Positions 12,301 through 24,300 of a DNA stretch of 64,000 bases are shown here, piece after piece. The stretch is from Nemopilema nomurai (taxonomy: Eukaryota; Cnidaria; Scyphozoa; Rhizostomeae; Rhizostomatidae): the NCBI GenBank assembly GCA_003864495.1, contig ML133387.1, forward strand, positions 3,168,781 through 3,232,780. Reading direction: 5' to 3'. Position numbers and translations under genes: made by a program. The notes beneath the pieces were generated by a model. It was not told where the DNA came from. It saw nothing but the letters and a program-made list of their open reading frames with translations, and did not search any database. Position 1 is the first letter of the stretch. Each line of letters opens with the position of its first letter.

Positions 12301-15300
12301 ATATCTATCACCTGGAAAAGATTAAACAAAAATCAAAACAGTGACGCAATCCAGGCACACGTGCAAGTTTTCAAAAGACCCAGTGATCATCATGGGAATA
12401 TCGCATAGGCTGATGGGAATACCAGCTCATTGCTAGAGGTACACACGTGCTCAAAACAGTTAGCGACAATTGTCTTCCGCAGAAACAGAGAGCAGGAAGA
12501 GTTTTAAATGAGCGAGTGAAAACACCAGAGAATCTTCTGACTGGGAAATAATAAATGAAGCATGGGGCTATTTTTGAGCAACATGGAATTCAAATTTTCT
12601 CCTACAGTTCGCTAGTGCTGGAAAGCGAGTCACACAAACCACACATTCTTCTGCTATTGGGGCAACTTTTAAGCCCAGTTTAACAGATTCTCCAAATCAG
12701 TAAAACGTTCCCCACAAAAAAGGCTGGTCATAATCAAAATTATCAAGGGGAAGGTACATAAATGATAACGCAGCAGAAACGAGGTGCCAAAGGTACGAGT
12801 AAGGAAAAGACTACGATCATTGGTCACAAAGGCGTCAGTAGAACCTCACGTTATGGCAAAATCTAAACTCGAGTTCTGCAATTAGACGCCATTTTCAAGT
12901 AGTAAAGGCAAAAAGTAATATAGATTTCGTGCAGGATTGTGCCTTGCAAACTTTAAAGCTAATCACTGCGATGATGCTTCCAGAATATCTAAATATGCGC
13001 ATAGTCTCAAAACCCAATCTTTTAATCAATGTTTCAAATTTACTAAGATCCATCGAGGCTTTCGCGAAGACTATGGGGATGACGCGTAATCTTTGGAGAC
13101 TGTCAGAGGAGGCAAAAGCATGCTTAGAGGGAATTCGGCTAAATATCGCTGAAAGAAACCGAAAGATTTTGCTAAGATGAACGCAGCTTTCGACTGATAC
13201 TTAAACCTACGCTTGCATGCGGGGACAATCCCCTGCAGTAAACGCAAGGGATCATTAGAGAAGATCTGAGTATAAAGTGGTGGTAAGGGTAGCCACAAAT
13301 AACTAGAAAGAGACAGATCCAGGCAGGGCTTGCCATCAGTGCCACTTTCACCGGAGAAAGTTAAAGCGGTTTACCACGGTCGCTATTGGTAACCACGGTT
13401 CAAAGGATAGTGGATTGGTGCAAGGGTGAGAAGGTGCAATGCATCTATTGCGAAGGAGACAAAAACCTCCATTTGGGTCCAGGGCTCCGGGACACATGGT
13501 GAGAAGGTCTTACCATATTTGGCATTTCCGGGATCTCTTCGCATTACGTCCTCCCGTCGCCAGTATTGAGGATGGTTGGGTGCACGAGGCATGGAGAGAG
13601 GTTCTCTCTCTTGAGTAAAAATAGTTACGTATAATCATCATATATATATATCTTATTGTTAGAAAGCATGTGTCTCTCTGTGGTACACGCCTATGTCCAC
13701 CCAAGTCACTATTCATTGACATTTGAGGGCATGCCCTTGGCAAGATACTGTTGGAATCGGCGATTGTAACTATTATATAAGCTCTCAGAACATATGGCTT
13801 GCATAGCTTGCAGCTCTAAACATAAAGTGTGTGACACTTAAAGATAATATGCAAAAACAGAAATAGCCATAGAAGCTGGGGATTACAGTCAAAAGAGAAA
13901 TTGAAACGAAGAGCATTGCAGTGAAGCATGCAAGTAAACATTGAGGGATGACTTTGAACAAGCTTACGAGAGTTAACCGCTCTAGAAATAATACTTATTC
14001 TTTTAAACACACCTTCCCAAAATATGAAGACGGAAATTTATAACATGAAGCAGCACCCATACCATCAGATAAAATGCAAAAGTTCTTGCGGAAGATGATT
14101 GGCCTAGGAAATAACCCAGGCAGGTTTCACATGCACTTGGGCAAAGAGGACGAGCCTTGTACAAGAGAATACGAAGAAGTTTTGCCAAAGAGCTTCCTTC
14201 CTTTCTTCCTTCCTTTTCGCCTCCTTTTAAGACTCTAACGCCTATGGCAGTATAGAGCTTACTGCATATGAGCTGTTAGGAAAATAATGCATGCGACCAT
14301 CTGTTGCAATAGAAGATAACGGGGCATCGCCGTGAGAAGGTGGTGAAATCGTCAGTTTTAGCTGCATGCACGCAAGCATTGACGTTGGAGTACAGCTGTT
14401 TTCTTTCTTAATGAAGTAGAGGTGTCAAAGCTTTTAGCAGCAAATGTGTAGCGATTGGCATATCATAACAAGAACAATTTCCACAGCATCAAAAAGTGGA
14501 GAAAAATTAACAAGCCTTGCTGCAGAAACCCACAATTATTGTGACCACACCTCTCTCCTCCCTTCTTCCATGATTGCATGGTCATGCTTCATGTTTTATT
14601 GTTTCGAGCTCCGCACGAAGACTTGCTCAGGGCACTCTCTAAATAACCTGAAGCATCTATTAGTGTACAAAGCAAGCAACAAATGAACTCACCTTTTTTC
14701 GTTTGACAGAATCGAGTTTCACTAACCAGTATGAAGCAACCTTAGGTTTGTGGTACTTCCAATTTTCCATTATCTGCGTGAAAAGAATGATTGCAGTTGA
14801 AAAATATCATTTGTTATATAGAATAATAAAACAGGTGGAATGCCAACTTCAAATGTTCACTCAAATCGCAAAGCTTGTGAAAATGTCCTGTTCTTCTGTG
14901 ATCAGGTCCATTAAGAGGTTCCCAGTTTGACAATATCTTGGTCTCAATAGCGCTTTATGTTAAGGACAGTACTTACTCAAATTAAAGATACTCCTCGTCT
15001 CTATTTAATTTCGCAAGGCCTTAAAATATGTCCTTTTTATCTTGTGATCAGGTCCATTAGAAGTTTGACAACCCTTGGTCTCAAACAGTCCCTATTTTAT
15101 AGGAGTGTGATGACAAAGGTTCATACAGGTAAAGGCTCACATTATCCAGTAGTCGTGCTGCCTCCTCATTGCATTTACCAGGAAACTTTATTTTCATATT
15201 GTTAAGGGCATGAAGGCTTTCCCTCGTCAGTTCATTTGCATCGCCACAAAAGCAGTTGACAGCAGACTGATCTTCATGCTGCAAAAAGGTACTTCATTAA

Positions 15301-18300
15301 GGCAAATTGGTGGTTACAATTGAGGGATAATACACTCAGAAATGCCAGGTAGTTAATGATTATTATTGGTGGGGTATGGAGCATGATAAACATATCTCTT
15401 CTGACGTCATGCATAGTGAGTCTTTACTGTTGACCACTGAAGTCCTCTGATGGAGTTTAATCCAGTTGGGCTTGTGTTGTATTATCTTTGTTGTTTCTAA
15501 CGTGGAGATTACCAGAAATGGACACCGGCATAAAAAGAAGGTGGGTCTTTGGGGCGTCCGTGGGTCTTTGGGGCTGGGAGGTCGTTAGGAGAAAGCATAT
15601 CTCCTGCAAACGCCTGTAGCCAATACATACTCTTAGCAGATATCGTTCCATGCAATTCTTGCTGTCGTTTCTAGGCTACAGTGGTGTCCAACATAAAAGT
15701 AACAGTTTTTTCGGGTCTGATGCGTTTCTTATAAAATGACATATTTACTGAAATTCAGGGTAATGTTTCTTAGACAGAGGCTCGACAGAGGCCTTTCCAA
15801 CAACTTATTAATGACTGCAGAAAACGGCGAAGAAGTTAAGTTGATAGCCTATATCCTCAAGGATATAAAGACTATACATTCTAAGTAACTGACAAAATAG
15901 CGAGTGTGAGTGACGTTTTGTTCGGTTTTACAAAGGATTATAGTTATATGAAATTTTTCTAATTCGACAAGCTTTCTTCAGGCCTTCACAAGTTTCTTAT
16001 CAAAGGATTTCTTTTTAATTAGGGCCTGTGTTTCTTAAATGCACTTCAGTATGCTACTGTCTACTTAAACGCAATCCTGTTATTGACAATCTAACAAACA
16101 GAAGATAAACAGCTTAGAACAATGCCAGGAATCGTGGTTGAAAAGGAACCAATCCCAAAACGAACCTTCTGCGCCTCGAGGGACAATGACGACATTGATT
16201 TACTTATCCCTTTATGCTTTGCGAGCGCGTGGATCTGTCCGCATCGAATGCGGTCGCTGGTCGAGGAGTACGGTCGCTTGAACAGTGCCTTGCTCTGCAG
16301 TTCTGAGACACTTTCGCTCCGTGCAGGGGGCTTAGCCGAAGGCATCGACATCAAGGGCTACGTTGAAAAAGAAAACCTTTAGCGTGCATGGCAAGGACAA
16401 ACTACATTAAGTTTTCGTGAAAGATTAGCCCCATAAGTGCTTGCGTATTGAATTGCCAGACCTGTTCTAAAACACGTCTAATGGTATGGTGTAGCAGTGT
16501 AGAAGGAGTTGTAGGAAGGGCGGATGGGGTGTGGTCTAGGACGGTGCAATTGGTTGATTACATGTGAGGAGGAGAATTTAAAATAAAACAGCATGTTAGT
16601 GTAAGATCTTTTCATAGATCCTTGAAAAAGGCAAACGATAGTCTTCATTTTGTGTATTTGTGACAAGAAGAATTCTAGGTAGAATATTAACTCAACAAAG
16701 AACATTGACATAGATTCCGAGCCAACAGTTTTTACGATCACTAGGGTTGAATGAGGCCTCACTAACAAATACCATTTTCAAAAGAGAGCGTCCACTCTGA
16801 AGGGCATTATAGAGAAAATTACATTCATTTAGAGCAGTTCATTTCATTTTTACTTCAAGTCATGAAAAAGATAAAAGATAGAATTTTTGCACGTTTACAT
16901 TTTTTAAATTGCTAGAAAAAGCGGAACTATTTTTCCAGATTGCGCCAAAACATATGACGACAATTTTCGTATATTTGGGCAAGCTAGGTCGTCCTTTCAC
17001 CTAGGTGTTTTGGAGTCTGTCTATATTTCAATGGAAAATCCAATTCTTTGTAGACAGAAAGAGTTCGTCTTTTCCCTTGGGCTCTTCTAAAGTGAGGTGT
17101 TAAGTAACGCAGATTGGTCAATTATAACCAATCACGCGCTCTGCTTATCACCCTCTAGTGTTTCGATGCGCATCTGGCTATTAATTCGGTCAGTTTTTGG
17201 TTATCTTCCGATGTTTGCATACTCTGAGGAGTGTCGGACGAAAAAAGTACTTTTAAGTATGCGAAAAATAGTTCCGCTTTTTCTAGCAATTGTGAAGTTT
17301 TGTACCACAAAGCACTTGTTCACATAAATTTTTTAAGCAGCATCACGTGTTGACCACGGAGAAAAAATGAGTTACATAAGTTACATGTTACATAATGGTT
17401 ATATAATCCTAATCCTAAATGCCCTACAGGTGAAGTCTACCATCCAAGACTAGAAAATCATTTAAACCTCAGACATTATAAAATTAAACTCTTAATCCCT
17501 TTTCCTTAAAAATGCCGTCTAATGCAACCAACCAGCATTTGTAATTAAAATTTCTAATTATTCTGCAAATATTCGTGTCTAGACGGAGAGAACATGATAT
17601 TTTTTAAATTACATTTGGCAAGAGCAAGTCTAAAAAAATGTGGGTTAAAAATCAAGGCCAGTATTGAGAGTTTGTATAAGACAGTTCTGATAAATCAGGA
17701 GAAAAATAAAGTTAAATCTAAAAACAATAGGAATAACATGTTCAAATTCACCTGTATAATTAGACACAGTTAGAGAGCGCACTTTTGAACTTAGCTAAAC
17801 TTAAAATAGTTTACTTTATGTACATTCTTGGTAGCATACACATACACATTCATATATTCCAAACTCCCCGTCTAGGTGTCTTGCAACAATTGATGAACTG
17901 TAGAACTACCACCAGATGGCGGATTGCAAATTGACGCAATATGCTCGTGCCGCTACCCTTTGCTAAATGGCCCAAAATGGATACGACGCCTTCAATAATT
18001 AATGCTTTTAGACTAAGCCCATGCTTTACCTTGGGTGGCTTGACAGAGATCTCGTCATGGTTGCTCAGAAACAGCCGGTCATCGTCGCCTTCTGCCTGCT
18101 CCAGCAGCTCAGCAACCTCTTCTTCCTAGCAGCAGAAATCCGTGTAATCGTAAGTAATTGGCAAACTAATACACGAGACAACGTCATAAAAACACAACAG
18201 GAGATTTTAGAAAGATCTGAGCAGTCTCATATCTGCTAATTGCGATATTGTTTATTAATGTTACTGCAATACATTGCGTCTCGGCTTATCGAAGGCTCTG

Positions 18301-21300
18301 ACTGCTGCCATCTCATGCTGAATTCATTGGAGAAACAAGAATGAATGGGAGAGCAGAAAAAGAGAACCGCAGAACGAGATGTTTCACGATAATTTGAGTG
18401 TTGGATTTTAAGCAAAGAAGCATACAAAAAAAATCATTCTCCAGTGGCGTTTCTTATTATTCTTTTCAAGTGGACAATCAGTTAGTTGATATAACTATAG
18501 ATTTTAAGAAATAAGTGCCAAATAGAACCAAAAGACGCATAAACATGCATTTGCTCAGAATGGTGGGGATATTAAGACCAGTTGTCGAAGGGTGACATGT
18601 ACAAAGGCTCTTTCTGTTGGCTTTTGGTACAACTAGTCTCGTTATCTGACTTGAGCAAAGAAGGAGTATAAGTTGATCGGTACATTTCAATTAAACGCAA
18701 AACATTATGCAACCTAATGTAACAATCCACTGTATTACTGATATTCATTGCGATAATATACACAACACATGCCTTCAACGTAATCAATGATGGGATTGGC
18801 TCTATGGTTGCTTTTAGTAAATGTTTGACGCAACTGTGTTAAACAATATAACCAAATCCATGCTGAGTAAGTTGGAAACGCATGCTTTACTGTACCTTTA
18901 AGGAATGGAACTGCCTTGCAGCCTCTCTTTGCAAGTAAGGTCGACCTAAAAGGGACATCAAAGGACCGTTGAAACAAAAGTTATTCATAAATGGTTTAAA
19001 GACAAAGAAAGAGACATGTGGTCAAAGTAGTCGAACGAACGTTTACCGACGTTTGTAGAAACTTTTCGCAAGTTTAAATTAATGAACTTTGATAGAATCA
19101 AAAAACATTTGCGGAAAATTCAAAGGACCATCGAGGAAGATCATTATAACCAAAACAATCAAAGCTTCAGGATCCCTAGGTCCCATCTCAAATGATGTTT
19201 GAATTTAATGAGAGATCGATATACATTGAGCAGGTTTTGGCCAGAGACACAAGGGATACTTCTGGCGTCCGCATTATTGGTGCCCACATTAAGTTGGGTC
19301 TTTTAGCAGATAAGCATAAGAACTACATCCAGCTAATCATTGACGTAATCTAAACAACAAAGGTTTGCGACTCTTTCATCTGCGCGCGGGAGAAGATAAC
19401 GGTTCAGCAAAGAGGCGGCTTGGTTGGATACGGCAAGTCCGCTATTTGTCCCTTCACACACAGGGACAGATGCTAGCGTGTGCTAGATTCCTGGTTGAAT
19501 AGTCTCCGCTTGAAATCTGCGTGCGCGTTGTAACAAGGCCGGCCATCCGCGCCGCTCGGCTTCAAACGCGCGGTCAATGCATCGCGTGCAATGTTCTTTC
19601 AGAAAACGCGAATATCTTCAACCCATTCAGGGGAAAGCCGGTATTATACATAGGCTATGATAAATTCCCATCATCGGATAAAAATCGTAGCTGGATAAAG
19701 AAATTTACTTAGCACTCCGCCAAAAGCCCTCTTCCTCTGGTCACCGTTCGGCTCCATTGACGCGCGATATTTTCGGCCTAGTTCATTGACCGGCAATCGG
19801 CATTCCGGATGAAAAGTTGTGTTCGCAATGATGATCAAAGGTTTTTATTAGAAATGCTCAACATCAAACAAGACTGACACGCATTCAACAGATCCTGATC
19901 CTTTCGCGAATTTCTTGTTGATTCAACGATTTTTGATAGTGAAAAGTCTTTTTCAAGCAAAGAATTCTCGACTTCTTTGACGGTTCGCTATCAATAAAAC
20001 CACACCAGAGCCTAGCTTTGCTAGTAAACCGAACTGAATCTAACAAAATTATTCACAAACAGTGATGCGACATCCACTGCACACCTTTATATAGCGTTCG
20101 GGCAAAGGTTTAATGCATATTTACCCAGTCACCAGCCCAGGACAGGTAGATTTAAAAGAACAAAAGAGAACATAGGCAAGCAAATATGTGCAACAATCGT
20201 AGGTGGTTGTACAGAAGGCCAGCGAATCATCAAATTTCAATGACGAACATGCCGTGTGTAAGAATCCGTAACAATTTAGGCACTCTCTCGTAAGTTGGCA
20301 TTTGAGAAGAGTTCTGATCAAGGTAATTTTGTGGACAGCGCAGAACTTTGGAAAACGAAACAGGAGACGAGCAGAAGCTACTAACTAAAAGAAATGAAAG
20401 GCCTTGTGCTGGAGCATATACTGCAATACAAGTCGAGAAAGGGCTTATGTTCCCTCTGATTAATATACTGCGAAACGATTGCAAATTGATATTTCAAAGA
20501 GGGTAAAAATAGGATAATATTGGATAGAATTGAACAGAATAATATTGGATAATGAATACATATTGCAATATGTTGCGATATATTTCGTAAGGTTGTCTAA
20601 TCTGTGCATATTCCCATAAAATTTAAATATTTCGGCATTTTGAAATTTATAAGGGGTAAAAAATGTTTACAAGACCATCTTTGATTCAATTCATCACACC
20701 ATAATGTAAACTCGACCATTCAATTCAGTTACTTGCCTGTAAAAACTTTTGCTGCTGCTTCGGCCAGCTTTTTGTATCTTGCATTCTTGACATTGTCGGT
20801 CGATGGATAGATTCGTATGAAATTTCCCTGTAAACAGAAATGAGACCTGGTAATCAATTAACAGTGAAGTTGTAATATTGAAATTGGATAAACATAAATA
20901 CTGTAACTAGAAACGTTATGCGATTGCGTAAAACTATCAAGAGTTGGTTCTCGGATGGCCGGAAAAAACCACAAAGGTAAGAGAGAGAATTGAAAGCGAG
21001 AGACAAGAGAGCCAAAAGAAGGTCTGGCACGAACGGAACGGGGAAAGGGAGGCAAGAGGGCCAGAAAGGAAAGAGAGAGAATTACCCTGCGGACAGGGGT
21101 GTAGAGCTAGAGGGCTTGGGGCCCTCTTTGGTAAAACAGAAAATTGGCAAATTTAAGCATTTTCTATCGTTTTTGTTGCAATGTTTTGTGCAAGAACCCC
21201 CTTGATAGCAGTACACTGACCGCGGATAAAATTCCGTGCCAGGTTAAATCAAAAGTTCCTAATGATTTCTTTCAAGGTAATTGAAAAAAATTGTTATCTT

Positions 21301-24300
21301 ACCATATGACGGTTTTCATAGTCTTCTTTGGCGGCGTCACGACGAAGTTCTGCTAGTCTGACTCTCTGTAGCAACAAACCAGGCAATAAAGTTACTTATG
21401 CAAGTAAGGGAAATTTGGCAAAGACATATCTATTCCAGGAAATGAAAGAAAGAAGGGACGAAGAAAGATAAGTTAAGGAAAGAAAGGAGTGAGAAAAGAA
21501 AGACAAAAGAAACATATTAGCAAAATATTAAAAAAGAAAGGGAATCTCAATAGGTAATCCATTTTGGCGTACGTTTTTCTGTCCATGTCACATTAAAAAT
21601 TAAGAGGTTTTTAATTTCAAATAATCGAGTTTCAGTGTGTACAATACCAGTTCACTGCGTTTTTGTTCTATAATCTGCTTGCGCCGATCTTGCTCCTAAA
21701 AAGTATAAAGAGGCAAATGAATTAATGGCAATCTCCTTACAAGCCATGTTGGAGTTTACGATCCTCTAATAAAAGCACTCTGTGAGGGAATGATCCTGCT
21801 TTCGATACTGATAAGTATTGATTCCTTAATACCACATCGCGTCGGTGGTGTAGCGGTTAGCATGGTTGCCTTCCAAGCAATCGATCCGGGTTCGACTCCC
21901 GGCTGACGCACTCTTTTTCTCTTGCTAAAAATTTTCTTCTTTACACCCTTCAAACTTTCAGTCACTGATAACATTTTACTGTATTGTTAGAAATGCTTGC
22001 AATCTTCATCAACAGCTACGGGTCTATTTCAACCTAAGTAGCAAGCTTTTTTGGCTGGAAATGAAATTTCGTCAACGATTTTTGCAAAAAAGGGAACCTG
22101 TTTGAGCTTCTAGTAATTTCAGAAACCACAAAGAAACTTTGATCAGAAAGGTTAGGTAGCCAAAAATACTTGAGCCCCCAAAACATTAAGAATTTATAAA
22201 ATGCACTAGTGGGATCTTGCTTGAATTGTGTCATTCATTTATGTTTCGTTGTGAATATTATTGGCAAACTTCTTTTAGTTCTTTAAAAAGTACGCAAACG
22301 TCAGGAAATGGCAAAAAGCTGACAAAATAATACTCAGGTCGAAAAAACTGGAGGGCTTTGAGAAGAGTATATGATTGGCTGTCTAATGGCCAACCACCTT
22401 AAGAGTCCTGGTAAAATGACAAACTCTTTTGCCTACACAAAATGACACTTTGCATTGAAACATATGCAGATCTCAAATCTCAAACTGACTAATCCGTCTT
22501 TCTTCTGGACTGGAAGTCATAGACTCCCCCGTTCCCTTACATCATTTGGCGAAATAATATGAAGCAAGACTTACAGAACAGCTCTCGTTTCTTTTAACAG
22601 GCCTAAGTAGTCGCTTGCGTGCTTCTCTTTTTTCTTGAGCAATGCCCTTTCGTCTGTCGCTCAACCTGGGAGAAAATTTACGATCACGTACGGGTAGAAA
22701 CATATCTTATAAGACTTCTGAAATGAAAAGGCATTATTTCAAAGACCTAAGTAAAGAAAAAATATCAAGGCACTTCCGTTAAATCAACTTCAATCTTTAA
22801 TAAATCTATACAGATTTAACAATTAGGGCTAAATTGTAAGCAGCAAAAAGTGGAAAACTCAATTCATTGCCATTTCTGACTGAAAGTTTCTAATCTTTTC
22901 ATTAAAAATTCATTCAAATTCCAGAAAAAAGAGAAAGACATTAACTGATTGTCTAATGATACCTAGGAACTAAATCATCATTCCCTCGCCCTAAGTACAT
23001 TTTCCTGAGAGTAAATTAAACAATCACTATCTAAATTCTTTTGCACGAGGGAAAGATAGAGAAAATGATAGAGAAGTCTTTTGAGAAGCTACAATATCGC
23101 TTCACATTTTCTACAAGGATTCTGCTTTGGAAACATTTTCAGCCAAATGAAATACAGCAAGCAAAATCATAAAATGCAATCGAAAACAGCAATTAGATAG
23201 AAAATCAGCAAAATTGATATTAAAGAACATCTGGCAATAACCACATGCATCTAACAGTATGAGTAGGAATATGATGTAAGATGAAAAAGAGGCAAACATG
23301 GAAATTTTAAAAATAATTTGCAAAAACATTTTTTAGATTTTAAAAACCAATATGAGGAGGCTAATGAGTGTAAATTTCGTACCATACTATAGAGAAAAAT
23401 TCACTAGTGCCATACTATAGAGAACTTTAATTGATTTTCTCCAACGACATAAGAAAGACATCGATTGAAATATACTTCAACCAAAAAGAACTTAAGGACA
23501 ATTAAATGTGGTCATACCTTATATTTACCAACTTGAACGCATCCCTAAGCATATTCCGTTTGATAGCATAATCCAAGGGTTGGTCTGTTCCAAAACTTGG
23601 GGCCCTGTTGACCTGTTGAAATTGAACAGACCGATGCAGTCAACAAGAAGTCGAAACCTGGAGATTCAGGAAGGTGAACGACTCATTTTTACCTTTATGC
23701 ATTCCAATAGTCATTGCGATCACTGCCGTGTACATGCCAAGTGAGAACTGGGCAGGAATATTTACATCTGCATTAATTTTGCGCAGGTGGTCCAGCATGG
23801 TAAAATTGTCTCATGGTACATAGATTGGGGAAATTTTTCAAGAGGTTGGTTCATTTAATCTAATATAAACTGAGCCGGAAATTCAAAAAAAATTGCCATT
23901 AGGACACTTACTTCTAAGACCCATGGTTTCAGCTTTTTGTCCACAAGTATGTCGAACCCCAAAATTTCAAAACAAACACTCTCGCTTCCACCAGGATCGC
24001 TCGGCCGGGACACGTGGTAAGCGCGGTAAACATGAGGCTCCGCAACAAGCAATGTTTTGACAACGACGTCCTGCGAAGGAGCAATGATTAAAATACGAGA
24101 CGATAGTAAAATTCAACGTTGGTTTTACAGAAGACGCCTTCATAGATAGACATTGGTTTTAGCATGCTCATTACTGAAACAAAAAGAATTTCTGATGGCT
24201 TTTAGCTGTATAGCCAAATACGAAGCTTGTACGATGAAAGTATCAAGTGTAGTCAAATTTTTCCCTGCAATAAACAAGATAACAAAAGTAAATTGAGCCT

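Noticed and set aside
13207..13592. Two further exon-like frames on the minus strand
   Set aside because: They break the phase of the chain or lack homology, and the chain is complete without them.
14063..14155. Open frame with splice-like ends inside the TTLL7 intron
   Set aside because: It joins in phase by chance, but the real next exon (14773..14693) matches the human TTLL7 NWKYHK...YWL block and connects directly to 12311..12151.
20230..20345. Terminal exon of TTLL7 ending in TGA
   Set aside because: It keeps phase after exon 17 and looked plausible. However, the exon at 18945..18896 also keeps phase and continues with clear TTLL7-specific sequence, so the gene does not stop here.
20944..21156. 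Plus-strand Arg/Glu-rich frame
   Set aside because: It is a polypurine tract read as codons, with no start context, splice support or homology.
21756..21974. 72-residue minus-strand frame with [22 protein letters not shown]
   Set aside because: This is the familiar false translation of an antisense tRNA gene.
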